From the NCBI GenBank assembly GCA_028820845.1, contig JAPPII010000118.1, positions 1 to 64,000 of the forward strand: a stretch of DNA of 64,000 bases. Reading direction: 5' to 3'. Positions 25,273-32,922 of this stretch are shown here, in pieces (the first letter of the stretch is position 1; the number at the start of each line of letters is the position of its first letter). The stretch is from Candidatus Poribacteria bacterium. GTDB lineage: Bacteria > Poribacteria > WGA-4E > WGA-3G. Below the pieces are notes generated by a model, which did not search any database, was not told the origin of the DNA, and worked only from the letters and a program-made list of their open reading frames with translations. The translations under genes were made by a program, and so were the position numbers.

Positions 25273-25545
25273 TCAGATTTCAAGAAGATTCATTAACAAT
25301 TTATTGACATTCTTTCCAGCAGTGTTCACCCCATGGTTCGGGACGCATCTTTCAACACACTCCTGAGCCCCTGGGCAGTCGGCATTTACAGTGCATCCTT
25401 GTGCTGCAGCATCTGGGATAACCACCATGGCTTGTGCAAGCATCAACCCACCCGCAGCAACACCGAGTGCTAATGGCGTTTTCACACCGACACGACCTTC
25501 TTCGGAATCAAGGAAGTCTCGGATTTTCGACTTGAGATTTTTCAT
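25273..25545 (-). CDS. Leader peptide family member B, probably frameshifted
   Basis: 90 residues. The leader is the same as in peptides A and C; the variable part begins GCTVNADCPGAQECVERC, matching the C5C5C3C pattern. It then continues with an unrelated, Cys-free tail (VPNHGVNTAGKNVNKLLMN). In another frame the same DNA reads PEPWGEHCWKECQ and stop (TAA at 25301-25303), restoring a Trp and two cysteines as in A and C. A one- or two-base indel near 25338-25344 is the simplest explanation. The gene starts at ATG 25545, with GGAGAAACC upstream. Confidence 0.72.
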   Translation of the reverse strand: MKNLKSKIRDFLDSEEGRVGVKTPLALGVAAGGLMLAQAMVVIPDAAAQGCTVNADCPGAQECVERCVPNHGVNTAGKNVNKLLMNLLEI

Positions 25546-25609
25546 TCAGGTTTCTCCTTTCTTTATACCGGGTACCTCACACCCAGCGGAATTGACCCAA
25601 CCAGAACAG

Positions 25610-25668
25610 TTGAGCCTATTTCCAGAGCAAGAAAATTCACTTGTGCTGGAAACGCTTGAAAACTGTTT
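25610..25668 (-). pseudogene. Small remnant of a GT4 3' end
   Basis: About 60 bases that align with the 3' end of the GT4 gene at 27059-28705: shared blocks ATTTCCAG, GCTGGAAA and GCTTGAAAAC, encoding VFKRFQ on the minus strand. It is shorter than the remnant near peptide A and occupies the equivalent place between a TolB-like gene end and peptide B. It supports repeated duplication of a GT4-peptide-propeller unit. Confidence 0.6.
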
Positions 25669-25686
25669 CTATCTGAAAAAAGCAGA

Positions 25687-26622
25687 CTACTGCCGCTTCA
25701 GTTCTCCCCATCGTGTTGTCAGAAGATTTGCCTGCGGCTGAACCTGTAGACCAACAGGGTCAAACCAATGAGCATCAGAATTGAAGTTCCCCTCGTGGGT
25801 GAGTTGTTCTCCTCTACGATCCATCAAACCGATTTTGAAGATTTGAGACTGTCCATTTGCCCTTTGCACATAAAGGAGTTTATCGCCTCTGGGGGACCAG
25901 GTGACCGCTTCTACCCAAAAGGGTGCCTTAGGTTTTAGAACTCTTTTAACCATTGTTCCATTACGATTCAATGTGTAAATAGTCTGCTGCTGCCAGAAAG
26001 CTCTGTCAATTCCAGAGAAAGCAAGGTGATGACCATCCGGTGCCCATGAAACATCTTCTAACCTGCCCCCTAATTGGATTCTAAAGATCGGTTCTTGTTC
26101 TCCAGTTTCGGTGTTAAGTAACCGGATTTCGACAGGCGGCATAGGAATAAATGCTATCCATTCTCCAATCGGGGACCAGGCAGGTGCCCGACCCTGCACT
26201 ACTTTTTTAATATTTTTCCCATCTCGTGTCGAGATGTAGATGGATCCGTTACTTGCGTAAGCAATCTTTTTTCCGTCCGGCGACCAACTCGGACTGTTTC
26301 TGTTTCTCCTTTCTCGAAAGATTGCCCTTACATTTTTTCCATTGGCAGCCATAAGATATAAGTCAAATTTGCCATCACGATTAGATTGAAAAAGAATTTC
26401 TTCTCCTGTAGGCGACCATATTGGAGAAAAATCACCTGAAGGGTGCCGGGTTAAATTTATTTGTTGACTTCCATCGGGATTCATTAAATAGATTTCATCA
26501 TTGCCATCACGATTAGATTGAAAAGTGATTTTTGAGGTTTTTGGGACTCTGGCAGAAAGCGTACAAATTTGTTGACATAATAACACAAAGATCAAGGCGC
26601 ATAATCCATATATCCGTTTCAT
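25687..26622 (-). CDS. Exported TolB-like (PD40) beta-propeller, subfamily A
   Basis: About 311 residues from the ATG at 26622 (AAAGGA upstream); the frame runs 16 codons further without a better start. Signal peptide LCALIFVLLCQQICTLSA, then PD40 repeats (SNRDGNDEIYLMNPDGSQQ, SPTGEEILFQSNRDGKFDL, WSPDGKKIAYASNGSIYIS). It ends VQPQANLLTTRWGELKRQ. Its first 80 residues served as donor or sister of the truncated gene 23749-23997. It lies between peptides B and C on the minus strand. Confidence 0.83.
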   Translation of the reverse strand: MKRIYGLCALIFVLLCQQICTLSARVPKTSKITFQSNRDGNDEIYLMNPDGSQQINLTRHPSGDFSPIWSPTGEEILFQSNRDGKFDLYLMAANGKNVRAIFRERRNRNSPSWSPDGKKIAYASNGSIYISTRDGKNIKKVVQGRAPAWSPIGEWIAFIPMPPVEIRLLNTETGEQEPIFRIQLGGRLEDVSWAPDGHHLAFSGIDRAFWQQQTIYTLNRNGTMVKRVLKPKAPFWVEAVTWSPRGDKLLYVQRANGQSQIFKIGLMDRRGEQLTHEGNFNSDAHWFDPVGLQVQPQANLLTTRWGELKRQ

Positions 26623-26649
26623 GAGTGTATATCCTTTAGCTAACGGGGG

Positions 26650-26681
26650 TTTGCATAGGTTTGTAAACAAACCTATGCAAA
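26650..26681 (-). terminator. Perfect 15-bp hairpin behind leader peptide C
   Basis: Arms TTTGCATAGGTTTGT and ACAAACCTATGCAAA with a 2-nt loop. It lies 32 bases beyond the stop of peptide C and 28 bases before the start of the next TolB-like gene. No T-run, so it may act as an attenuator or 3' stabiliser that lets the peptide mRNA accumulate above the downstream propeller genes. Confidence 0.6.
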
Positions 26682-26713
26682 GCAGTTAAAGTTATGGGAT
26701 AGGGTCTACATCA

Positions 26714-26983
26714 TTAAACTTCCACACATCCCATGCCCCAAACGCGGCAAGTCCAATACTCTTCCTCTGCAACCCAGACCCAGTCAAGACATTTTTCCAT
26801 GCAAGTTTCATTTCCCGCACAGTCGTCTGCCTGGGTGCATGCATCAGCTTGAGGTGTGACAACAAATGCCTGTGCAAGCATCAGCCCACCCGCAGCAACA
26901 CCGAGTGCTAACGGCGTTTTCACACCGACACGACCTTCTTCGGAATCAAGGAAGTCTCGGATTTTCGACTTGAGATTTTTCAT
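26714..26983 (-). CDS. Leader peptide family member C, Cys-rich C-terminus
   Basis: 89 residues. Leader as in A and B, then CTQADDCAGNETCMEKC and LDWVWVAEEEYWTCRVWGM, ending GCVEV: six cysteines spaced C5C5C3C13C6C, close to peptide A. Acidic and tryptophan-rich between the fourth and fifth Cys. The start at 26983 has GGAGAAACC upstream, and the 5' flank holds a CCGGG/CCCGG hairpin found before all three peptides. It follows the intact GT4 gene (stop at 27059) by about 75 nt, so GT4-b, peptide C and the propellers are probably one operon. Confidence 0.8.
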   Translation of the reverse strand: MKNLKSKIRDFLDSEEGRVGVKTPLALGVAAGGLMLAQAFVVTPQADACTQADDCAGNETCMEKCLDWVWVAEEEYWTCRVWGMGCVEV

Positions 26984-27058
26984 TCAGGTTTCTCCTTTCT
27001 TTATACCGGGTATCTCAGCCCCGGCGGGATTAACTCAACTCAGTTTAGACTTGAAAAT

Positions 27059-28705
27059 CTAAACCTTACAGTTAAGTCCATTTCCAGCGAGAAATGAGTC
27101 GCGCTGGAAATGCTTGAAAACAGACGCCACTTCAGCAGGTGTATGATGTTTAGATAATATCACTGCTAAAGCGTTTTCAAGACTGTCAAAGCGTTTTGTT
27201 TCTTGATTATATGCTCTTGGATAAGTCCTGCCGGTTCGCGGATCGTAATACTGACAAAAAATTGGTGGAAGCAGGTTTGGCATTGTGGGTTGAGGGCGCG
27301 TCTTGGCACGCGCAGCACTCTGTTTAAATAATTGAACAATTTCCATTGCAGTACGATCCCATGTGTACTTTGCCGCAAAACTTCTTGCTATCTGTTCATA
27401 CTTCCCCCGCCGCTTTGTGTCTTTTAGGAGTTGATTTATCGTTTTTGACAACTGCCGCATCGGAATCTCCAAGTCGTGTTCCTTGCTAAAGGAGCATTGA
27501 ACAAGAATCCCCGCACCTTCAATTTCAGGCGGGAGTCCATATTGTGAGATAACAACTGCCGGGGTGCCATAAGCCATTGCCTCCAGAACCAACGACGGAG
27601 AAGTCCCCGAGATGGCTGGGAAACAGACGATATCCAACGCTTGGAAAAATATCGGTAACACTGATCGCGTATCTTCATCGTCCGCGCTGAAAAGCACGAC
27701 ATTTTTGGGTTTGTTGTTATAATGTTCCGCCAAAATCGAATCATAGACGAAAAAGGCAATATGTGGATTGGATGTCGCCAATTCTGAAATTACCCTCACT
27801 GCCATATTAGGTTCAAACCCAGAGATAATGCCGACTACGGGTTGTTGTGAAAATAATGGGTTTTCTGTAAGCGAGGCAGTATATTGCTTTGCCAATGCCT
27901 TTCCAATAGGTTCAACGACATTGATGCCTTCTGAAATTGTATACATTCCGGCAGGATTTACCCCGAATTCCGAAAACCAATCGGTGAGCCACGATGCTTT
28001 TGGTAAAATTAGATCCGTAGGTTTCTGAGCGGTAGAGTGTTCTAAGGTTTTGTCAAGTACCAGATCCCGTAGCCTCCGATCGCTCTCCGCGCAGTAAAGG
28101 ATAGGGACTTCTTGTGGATAACACAAAGTATCATACCATAGAACTTGACTCAGGAGGAGAATGCCATCGTAACCCTTTCCTACATACCACGGTAAGGGAA
28201 AACTTCTTTCATTTTCTTCTGGTTTCTTTATCGCTCGAACAGACACAAAATCAAGGATGTCAGGTGTTTCATCACCGGTCACATCAATAGTTTCCAATTC
28301 AGTATATTTCGAAAGTGCTTTCAGTAGGTGATACCGATTCTCGTTTGTGATAGTATCAAGTGTGTTTTTTTCTAAGGCGAATTGGAATGGAACAAGGAGC
28401 TTAAGTTTTGTCTCTGGATTTCGAGTATGCTCTTCAATTACTCTACTAATTGGGCTTAACAGACACCTACGCTGAGAAAGACTTTCTAACCGTTCGATCC
28501 CTTCAAAAATCTGCTCTGTTTTAAATTGGGATTTCAAACCCTCAACGGTTGCATAAATTGTTTCCGCGAGGTCCCGATTAAGAAGTTCCCACTCTACATC
28601 GTTTATTTTAACAATGACATCGAATTCCATATCAGCGGCGTACTTTTTTCCACCGTGCTCAAATTTGTGGTGTTTATGTACTCGGTATTTTGTTTGAACT
28701 TTCAT
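27059..28705 (-). CDS. GT4-like glycosyltransferase with peptide-maturase-type N-terminal domain (GT4-b)
   Basis: 548 residues. Residues 1-90 (VHKHHKFEHGGKKYAADMEF, then VKINDVEWELL and a helical part ending in SQRRCLL) resemble the N-terminal PqqD-like/leader-binding region of SPASM radical SAM peptide maturases (HxFxxxGKxYxxD). The rest is a GT-B fold of the GT4 type (ISGFEPNMAVRVISEL, DIVCFPAISGTSPSLVLEAM, YGTPAVV). The first Glu of the EX7E motif is replaced (GTSPSLVLE), so catalysis may be altered. A C-terminal extension with a conserved helical tail is duplicated as remnants near peptides A and B. It lies directly before peptide C, suggesting it acts on the peptide family. Confidence 0.75.
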   Translation of the reverse strand: MKVQTKYRVHKHHKFEHGGKKYAADMEFDVIVKINDVEWELLNRDLAETIYATVEGLKSQFKTEQIFEGIERLESLSQRRCLLSPISRVIEEHTRNPETKLKLLVPFQFALEKNTLDTITNENRYHLLKALSKYTELETIDVTGDETPDILDFVSVRAIKKPEENERSFPLPWYVGKGYDGILLLSQVLWYDTLCYPQEVPILYCAESDRRLRDLVLDKTLEHSTAQKPTDLILPKASWLTDWFSEFGVNPAGMYTISEGINVVEPIGKALAKQYTASLTENPLFSQQPVVGIISGFEPNMAVRVISELATSNPHIAFFVYDSILAEHYNNKPKNVVLFSADDEDTRSVLPIFFQALDIVCFPAISGTSPSLVLEAMAYGTPAVVISQYGLPPEIEGAGILVQCSFSKEHDLEIPMRQLSKTINQLLKDTKRRGKYEQIARSFAAKYTWDRTAMEIVQLFKQSAARAKTRPQPTMPNLLPPIFCQYYDPRTGRTYPRAYNQETKRFDSLENALAVILSKHHTPAEVASVFKHFQRDSFLAGNGLNCKV

Positions 28706-28714
28706 TATGAAACC

Positions 28715-30424
28715 TCATGCTGTAGCTTGAATGAAACCCTGACACCTTGCCAGTATAGTTTTGGCGGCATTCTCATCTTCCATAAGTTCCGTGAGAACCG
28801 CTTCCACTTCCCTGATAGTATGCGTTTTGAGGAGAGTGAGGACCAACCCATCTTCAACCTGTTGGTTGAAGACGTTGAGTGGATTCACCGGTTTCTCGTA
28901 TTGCGTGTTCAGATTCAAAAGGACAGACTTTTGCTCAATTTGTTTCCGATAGGCATTCCAATAGGGGGAGAAAAATGGGAGAAGGCGATTTTGAGAGACG
29001 AGTTTCTTTTTTCGATTCAGTTCCTCAAATAGTGAGAGGATCCGCTGCGCATTCTTTTCCCAAGTGAACGTTTGCGCACGAGACAACGCCTTTTTCGCAT
29101 AGGCATCCCGTAGTGAATTATCATTTAGCAATAGATTTATCTCTTGGGAGAAGTCTAACGGCGAGGCGTAACTAGTGATGGTAGCAATGTCTTGTTCAAA
29201 ATGCACGGCTGGAACGATTAAACCAGCGTCTCCGACAACAGAAGGAACACCATCGAAATCGGAGATAACGGGAGGCACCCCACATGCCATCGCCTCAAGG
29301 ACTGTCAATCCAAAAGTCTCTTCACCAGACACAGATGGGAAGCAATAAACATCAAAAGCATTGTAAATTAGTGGTAGTTTCTTACGCGGATGGAATCCAA
29401 CATAGACGAGATTGTCTGGCATTGTTCTGTGTGCATATCTGCCTTGATTCCAACCCGCCTGCAAAAAGAGTATGTGTGGATTGAGTTCCGCCAACTTTAG
29501 ATAGATAGAGGCTCCCTTTTCAGCTTGAAGGCGGGAGAGATAACCCACTGTGGGCATCGTTTTAATCCGCTCATCTCCGACGATTTCTGCAAGTTCATGC
29601 TTCGCTTGTTGTTTATCCATTGGGCAGAATAAGTTTAGATCCACACCGTTTGGTACGGTGTTGAAAACACTTTTATCCCAGACGAAGCGAGAATAGAAGT
29701 CCCCAACAGAATCCGAAGGAGTAGTAAAGGCATCGCAATCTCGCAACGCTGCATAATGAAGGAGTACAGAACGAATACCCGTGCCGCCATGCCCACGCAC
29801 AGCATGGATTTGCATCAGGATTGGCGGAAGCTCAGGACATCGGAAGAGAGAGAGAACCGATTCCTCATTCAGTTCCCAATGAAGTGTAAGAATACCGCTG
29901 TATTGCTCTGCCACCTTTTCAGGGGCGCGCAATATGTCGTGCAGATTCAAATCAATTTCGTAGAGATTCTCACTGAGTCTTCTGTTTTGTGTGCCAGCAA
30001 AGTAGAGAATAGCACACTCCTTCAGTGCCTGAATAGCATACGCGAGCGCGATGTTAGTTCCGGCACTGGTATTTTCTATGTCTGAAAGGGTGTCAGCGTT
30101 GAATCCTGGCAGGACCAATAATAGATGTGGTGAGTTGTCTTCTCTGGAAAAGGGGGTTGTAGGATTTTCTCCACGATTAAACAGCAAACCTTGTCGATCA
30201 TGTTCAGTTAATGCCTCGAATGCTTGTGCAATCTCAGCCGTATCATAGATAGTTTTCAGGGCATCTGTGATCGCCTCTGTAGGCTGTGTCTCCGCGAGTT
30301 TCAGGATATGAGCAACGACAGCAGAGATTTCGACAAGCTGTGCCTTATCAAGATCAGCGGCGTAAAGTTTACCCTCTTCTTCAAAGATATGGAGTTGATG
30401 TAGAGATTTCGGAAAATTAAGCAC
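28715..30424 (-). CDS. GT4 glycosyltransferase with peptide-maturase-type N-terminal domain (GT4-a)
   Basis: 569 residues, 9 nt upstream of GT4-b. The N-terminus LHIFEEEGKLYAADLDKAQL, then VEISAVVAHILKLAET, follows the same HxFxxxGKxYxxD pattern as GT4-b. The GT-B catalytic part is complete, with VGYLSRLQAEKGASIYLKL and EETFGLTVLEAMACG, an intact EX7E motif. As in GT4-b, a C-terminal helical extension (NQQVEDGLVLTLLKTHTIRE, then VEAVLTEL) follows. Two paired glycosyltransferases with a leader-binding-like domain beside a leader-peptide family suggest glycosylation of those peptides; this is inference. Confidence 0.78.
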   Translation of the reverse strand: MLNFPKSLHQLHIFEEEGKLYAADLDKAQLVEISAVVAHILKLAETQPTEAITDALKTIYDTAEIAQAFEALTEHDRQGLLFNRGENPTTPFSREDNSPHLLLVLPGFNADTLSDIENTSAGTNIALAYAIQALKECAILYFAGTQNRRLSENLYEIDLNLHDILRAPEKVAEQYSGILTLHWELNEESVLSLFRCPELPPILMQIHAVRGHGGTGIRSVLLHYAALRDCDAFTTPSDSVGDFYSRFVWDKSVFNTVPNGVDLNLFCPMDKQQAKHELAEIVGDERIKTMPTVGYLSRLQAEKGASIYLKLAELNPHILFLQAGWNQGRYAHRTMPDNLVYVGFHPRKKLPLIYNAFDVYCFPSVSGEETFGLTVLEAMACGVPPVISDFDGVPSVVGDAGLIVPAVHFEQDIATITSYASPLDFSQEINLLLNDNSLRDAYAKKALSRAQTFTWEKNAQRILSLFEELNRKKKLVSQNRLLPFFSPYWNAYRKQIEQKSVLLNLNTQYEKPVNPLNVFNQQVEDGLVLTLLKTHTIREVEAVLTELMEDENAAKTILARCQGFIQATA

Positions 30425-30490
30425 TTTTTCATCCTTGTAAGTGGTAGTATAACAAACCAGTTAAACATCGCTTGGCATATTTCATATAGT

Positions 30491-30607
30491 GCAATTCTCG
30501 TGCCAATTGGATAAACCTTATCATTAGCGGATTTTCGCAAAATATCAACTACGCAAATTTTTCGCAGTCGGCAAATTCTGCATACCTTACTCTGCAGATT
30601 TTGCATA
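30491..30607. repeat. Diverged ~116-bp repeat, third family, copy 2
   Basis: Counterpart of 11353-11468, aligned over its whole length with small gaps. It lies between the start of GT4-a (30424) and the end of the small nuclease (30676). Like the other copy it is within 500 bp of a second-family element (31084-31206). Short frames across it encode no recognisable product. Confidence 0.6.
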
Positions 30608-30675
30608 CTCCTAAAACAACAGCCTCAGCGCACGATACTTCGGAAACCCAACACCAACAGCCATAAGACGGTAAT

Positions 30676-30960
30676 TTACACCCAAGCAGCATGTCCACTA
30701 TCAACCATCCTTCGATTAACGTACAAGCCATCTGGATACCGCCACACATGGGAGACTGCGCGACCGTAAAGATCAATAGCTACGGGTTTGATCCTGACGC
30801 GTTTCTTTCCTATGAGGAGCTTCAGATAGACAGTTGCGCTTCGTCCTTGTGGTGTGCCGCTTTCGGGAGCATTTATATTTGCCAAGCGAATTATTTGAGT
30901 TGAAGCTGTAAAAGTATCACCATCAATCACAGACGTAACATGGGTTGAATATTCATTCAT
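30676..30960 (-). CDS. Staphylococcal-nuclease-like (thermonuclease) domain protein
   Basis: 94 residues, an almost bare SNase (OB-fold) domain: VIDGDTFTA, IRLANINAPESG and YGRAVSHVW supply the Asp, Arg, Glu and second Arg of the staphylococcal nuclease active site, and VNRRMVDSGHAAWV is the usual end. It has no signal peptide, unlike secreted thermonucleases, so it may act in the cytoplasm. An ECF-type promoter (31031-31064) lies about 70 bp upstream, placing it in the proposed regulon of the propeller sigma factor. Confidence 0.85.
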   Translation of the reverse strand: MNEYSTHVTSVIDGDTFTASTQIIRLANINAPESGTPQGRSATVYLKLLIGKKRVRIKPVAIDLYGRAVSHVWRYPDGLYVNRRMVDSGHAAWV

Positions 30961-31030
30961 CTCTTTACCCTTGCCTTAAGAATAGACTGTGCACCTTCAT
31001 GCCGTTTGGTGAAAGATAAAGGTCTTATAG

Positions 31031-31064
31031 TATAATAACGCGTGAGGAAAGGTAAAAGGTTGCA
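31031..31064 (-). promoter_or_regulatory. ECF-type promoter, site 3 of 3
   Basis: On the minus strand: TGCAACC, 15 nt, CGCGTTATTATA, identical in both blocks and spacing to the sites at 11937-11970 and 6993-7026. The flanking TGCA-TTT block upstream and the TAT block downstream of the -10 are also kept. It drives the SNase-like gene at 30676-30960. Confidence 0.7.
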
Positions 31065-31083
31065 GAAAGTGCAATTCTTAAAT

Positions 31084-31206
31084 AGGACTTACGCAATTTT
31101 GACCGTAAGGCATTCTATTAGATGGAAATGCTTGGACGCACACGGTTTCCTTTGGAACGCACAACCTAACAGGTTATGCTACAAAAGAGCATTCTGCGTA
31201 AGCCCT
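31084..31206. repeat. Short inverted-repeat element, second family, copy 2
   Basis: Bounded by TTAAATAGGACTTACGCA on the left and its reverse complement (one mismatch) on the right, if the flanking AT-rich bases are included. It shares CTTACGCAAT-TTGACCGT and ACCTAACAGGTTATGCTACA with copy 1 at 11221-11340. It occupies the gap between the SNase promoter and the cytochrome-like lipoprotein gene. Confidence 0.78.
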
Positions 31207-31211
31207 ATTTA

Positions 31212-31238
31212 AAAGAAAAGGCGCGTAAGGGACGCGCC
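31212..31238 (-). terminator. Intrinsic terminator of the lipoprotein gene
   Basis: On the minus strand GGCGCGT, a 5-nt loop, ACGCGCC, then TTTTCTTTT. It lies about 65 bases beyond the stop of the gene at 31302-31826. Stem, loop and T-run are those of a rho-independent terminator. Confidence 0.8.
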
Positions 31239-31301
31239 AATGGTTATGCGAATTTTAAATCTTGACAGAACGGAATAGAGGTGTTATGATACCGCTGAAA
31301 T

Positions 31302-31826
31302 TTAGTTGTTCTCGGCACCTTCGTCGATCCAGTCGATGAAGAGTTGGACCTGATCGGCATCAAGCGGGGGTGGGATCGGAGGCATACCACCGCCGTCAAT
31401 ACGTCTAACAACAAGGCTGCCTTTACCGTTGCCGGCGTTGAAGGCTGCGCCACCGTTTCCGCCTTTTTTGAAGGTGTCATATTGCGTGAGGTCAAGTCCA
31501 GCAACACCCGGTGCAGCGTGGCACCCTGGAATGGCGCATCGTTCAGCGAGGATTGGCTGAATATCGTCCTTAAAAGAGACACCTTGTTCTTCAACTACAG
31601 GTGGCACCTCAACTTCGGCGGGTTGTTCCGCGGGGACGGGTGTCTGAGTAGCAGGTGGTGTCGTCGTGGGTTGAAGTACATCGGTTGTCCCTGTGGTGTC
31701 TTCAGTGATGTCGCCTTCGTCGCCGCAGCTTGCAATAAAAATTGCAGCGAGAAAAATGCTGATAGCAAAGATAGGTATAGAAAAGACAGGAGACCGTCGG
31801 TTACGGACTAAAAATGAGTGAATCAC
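31302..31826 (-). CDS. Lipoprotein with c-type-cytochrome-like domain
   Basis: About 174 residues from a GTG at 31826 with AGGAG 9 nt upstream; a longer frame to 32000 would overlap the divergent gene and lacks a ribosome site. A lipoprotein signal (SIPIFAISIFLAAIFIASC) is followed by a Thr/Pro/Glu-rich linker. The C-terminal domain begins FKDDIQPILAERCAIPGCHA, a CX4CH variant of the heme site, and ends GGGMPPIPPPLDADQVQLF. The layout is that of planctomycete-type cytochrome c domains, where the Met of GGMPP is a candidate axial ligand. Whether heme binds at CX4CH is uncertain. Confidence 0.75.
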   Translation of the reverse strand: MIHSFLVRNRRSPVFSIPIFAISIFLAAIFIASCGDEGDITEDTTGTTDVLQPTTTPPATQTPVPAEQPAEVEVPPVVEEQGVSFKDDIQPILAERCAIPGCHAAPGVAGLDLTQYDTFKKGGNGGAAFNAGNGKGSLVVRRIDGGGMPPIPPPLDADQVQLFIDWIDEGAENN

Positions 31827-31955
31827 AATAGAATGCTCCTTTGTTGTAAAGAAATGTGTCTTTTGGGGTAGTTTGCAAGCTAAAACTTGCTGGTTAATGT
31901 ATAGGAATTTCGTTATTTTGTATATAGAATACCACGACAGAGAGGAGACTGTCAA

Positions 31956-32900
31956 ATGAAAATTTTGATTAATACCGACATTACAGCAGAACAACAACAT
32001 CAGATCGAATCGGTTTCCGACACGCTCTCGCTTGTCCGTCCACAGAATTCAGCAGAAGCACTGCAGGAAATCGCGGACACTGATATTGTATTCGGCGGAT
32101 TTAACCGTTCACTTTTTGAAAATGCGAAGCAGTTAAAATGGGTGCAAGTCCTTTCAGCAGGTGTCGATGGACTACTGTTCCCCGAATTTGTCAAGAGCAA
32201 TGTCATTTTGACAAGTGCGAAAGGATTCGTTGGACCGCATTTGGCAGACCAGACGTGGGCTTTACTGCTGGGTCTCCTGCGAGGTATCGGACGCTCCGTT
32301 CGCGAACGGACATGGGACAATCGGATGCCTATCCGTCTGGCGACATGGGAATTAAGCGAACGGACGCTGGGGATCGTTGGCCTCGGTGGCACCGGAATTG
32401 ATGTCGCGCGTCGGGCACAAGGGTTCGATATGCGCGTTATCGCTGTCGATCCAGAGGCAGTTGAAGCACCGTCGTTTGTTCATGAAGTCTGGAAGATGGA
32501 TCGATTCCACGACCTCCTCGCAGCATCCGATGTCGTTGCGATCTGCGCCCCGTTGACACCAGAGACCCACGGCATGTTTGACGACGCAGCCTTTGAACAG
32601 ATGAAATCGCATGCCTTGCTTATTAATGTCACACGTGGGAAGATTGTAGACGGACCGGCACTGCTCCGAGCACTGACTTCGGGGAGCATTGGTGGTGCGG
32701 GGTTGGATGTCACGCCTGAAGAACCATTACCACTTGACAGCCCACTATGGGATATGCCGAACGTGATAATTACGCCACACGTTGCTGGCGGCTCACCGAT
32801 TCGTTTAGACCGTTCAGTCGGGCTTTTCTGTGATAATCTGGAACGGATGCTCGTTGGCAAACCGCTCCTGAGCGTGATTGATAAGGAGAAGGGATATTAG
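31956..32900 (+). CDS. D-2-hydroxyacid dehydrogenase family protein
   Basis: 314 residues. The NAD-binding Rossmann motif GIVGLGGTGIDVARRAQGFD, then CAPLTPETHGMFD, NVTRGKIVD (catalytic Arg), a Glu in DVTPEEPLP and the final ITPHVAGGSP (catalytic His) are the complete D-2-hydroxyacid dehydrogenase set. It reduces or oxidises a 2-keto/2-hydroxy acid with NAD(P). The N-terminal substrate domain is short and the exact substrate is open; glyoxylate or hydroxypyruvate type is possible. GAGGAG lies before the ATG. Confidence 0.88.
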   Translation: MKILINTDITAEQQHQIESVSDTLSLVRPQNSAEALQEIADTDIVFGGFNRSLFENAKQLKWVQVLSAGVDGLLFPEFVKSNVILTSAKGFVGPHLADQTWALLLGLLRGIGRSVRERTWDNRMPIRLATWELSERTLGIVGLGGTGIDVARRAQGFDMRVIAVDPEAVEAPSFVHEVWKMDRFHDLLAASDVVAICAPLTPETHGMFDDAAFEQMKSHALLINVTRGKIVDGPALLRALTSGSIGGAGLDVTPEEPLPLDSPLWDMPNVIITPHVAGGSPIRLDRSVGLFCDNLERMLVGKPLLSVIDKEKGY

Positions 32901-32922
32901 TGGAATTGCGAAGTAAAAGTGC

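Noticed and set aside
19838-26622. TolB-like genes as part of the Tol-Pal envelope system
   Set aside because: No tolQ, tolR, tolA or pal gene is present and there are several paralogues in tandem; the similarity is to the propeller fold only.
30549-30776. Short reading frame on the minus strand overlapping the SNase-like gene
   Set aside because: It overlaps the SNase-like gene in another frame and derives its tail from the third repeat family.
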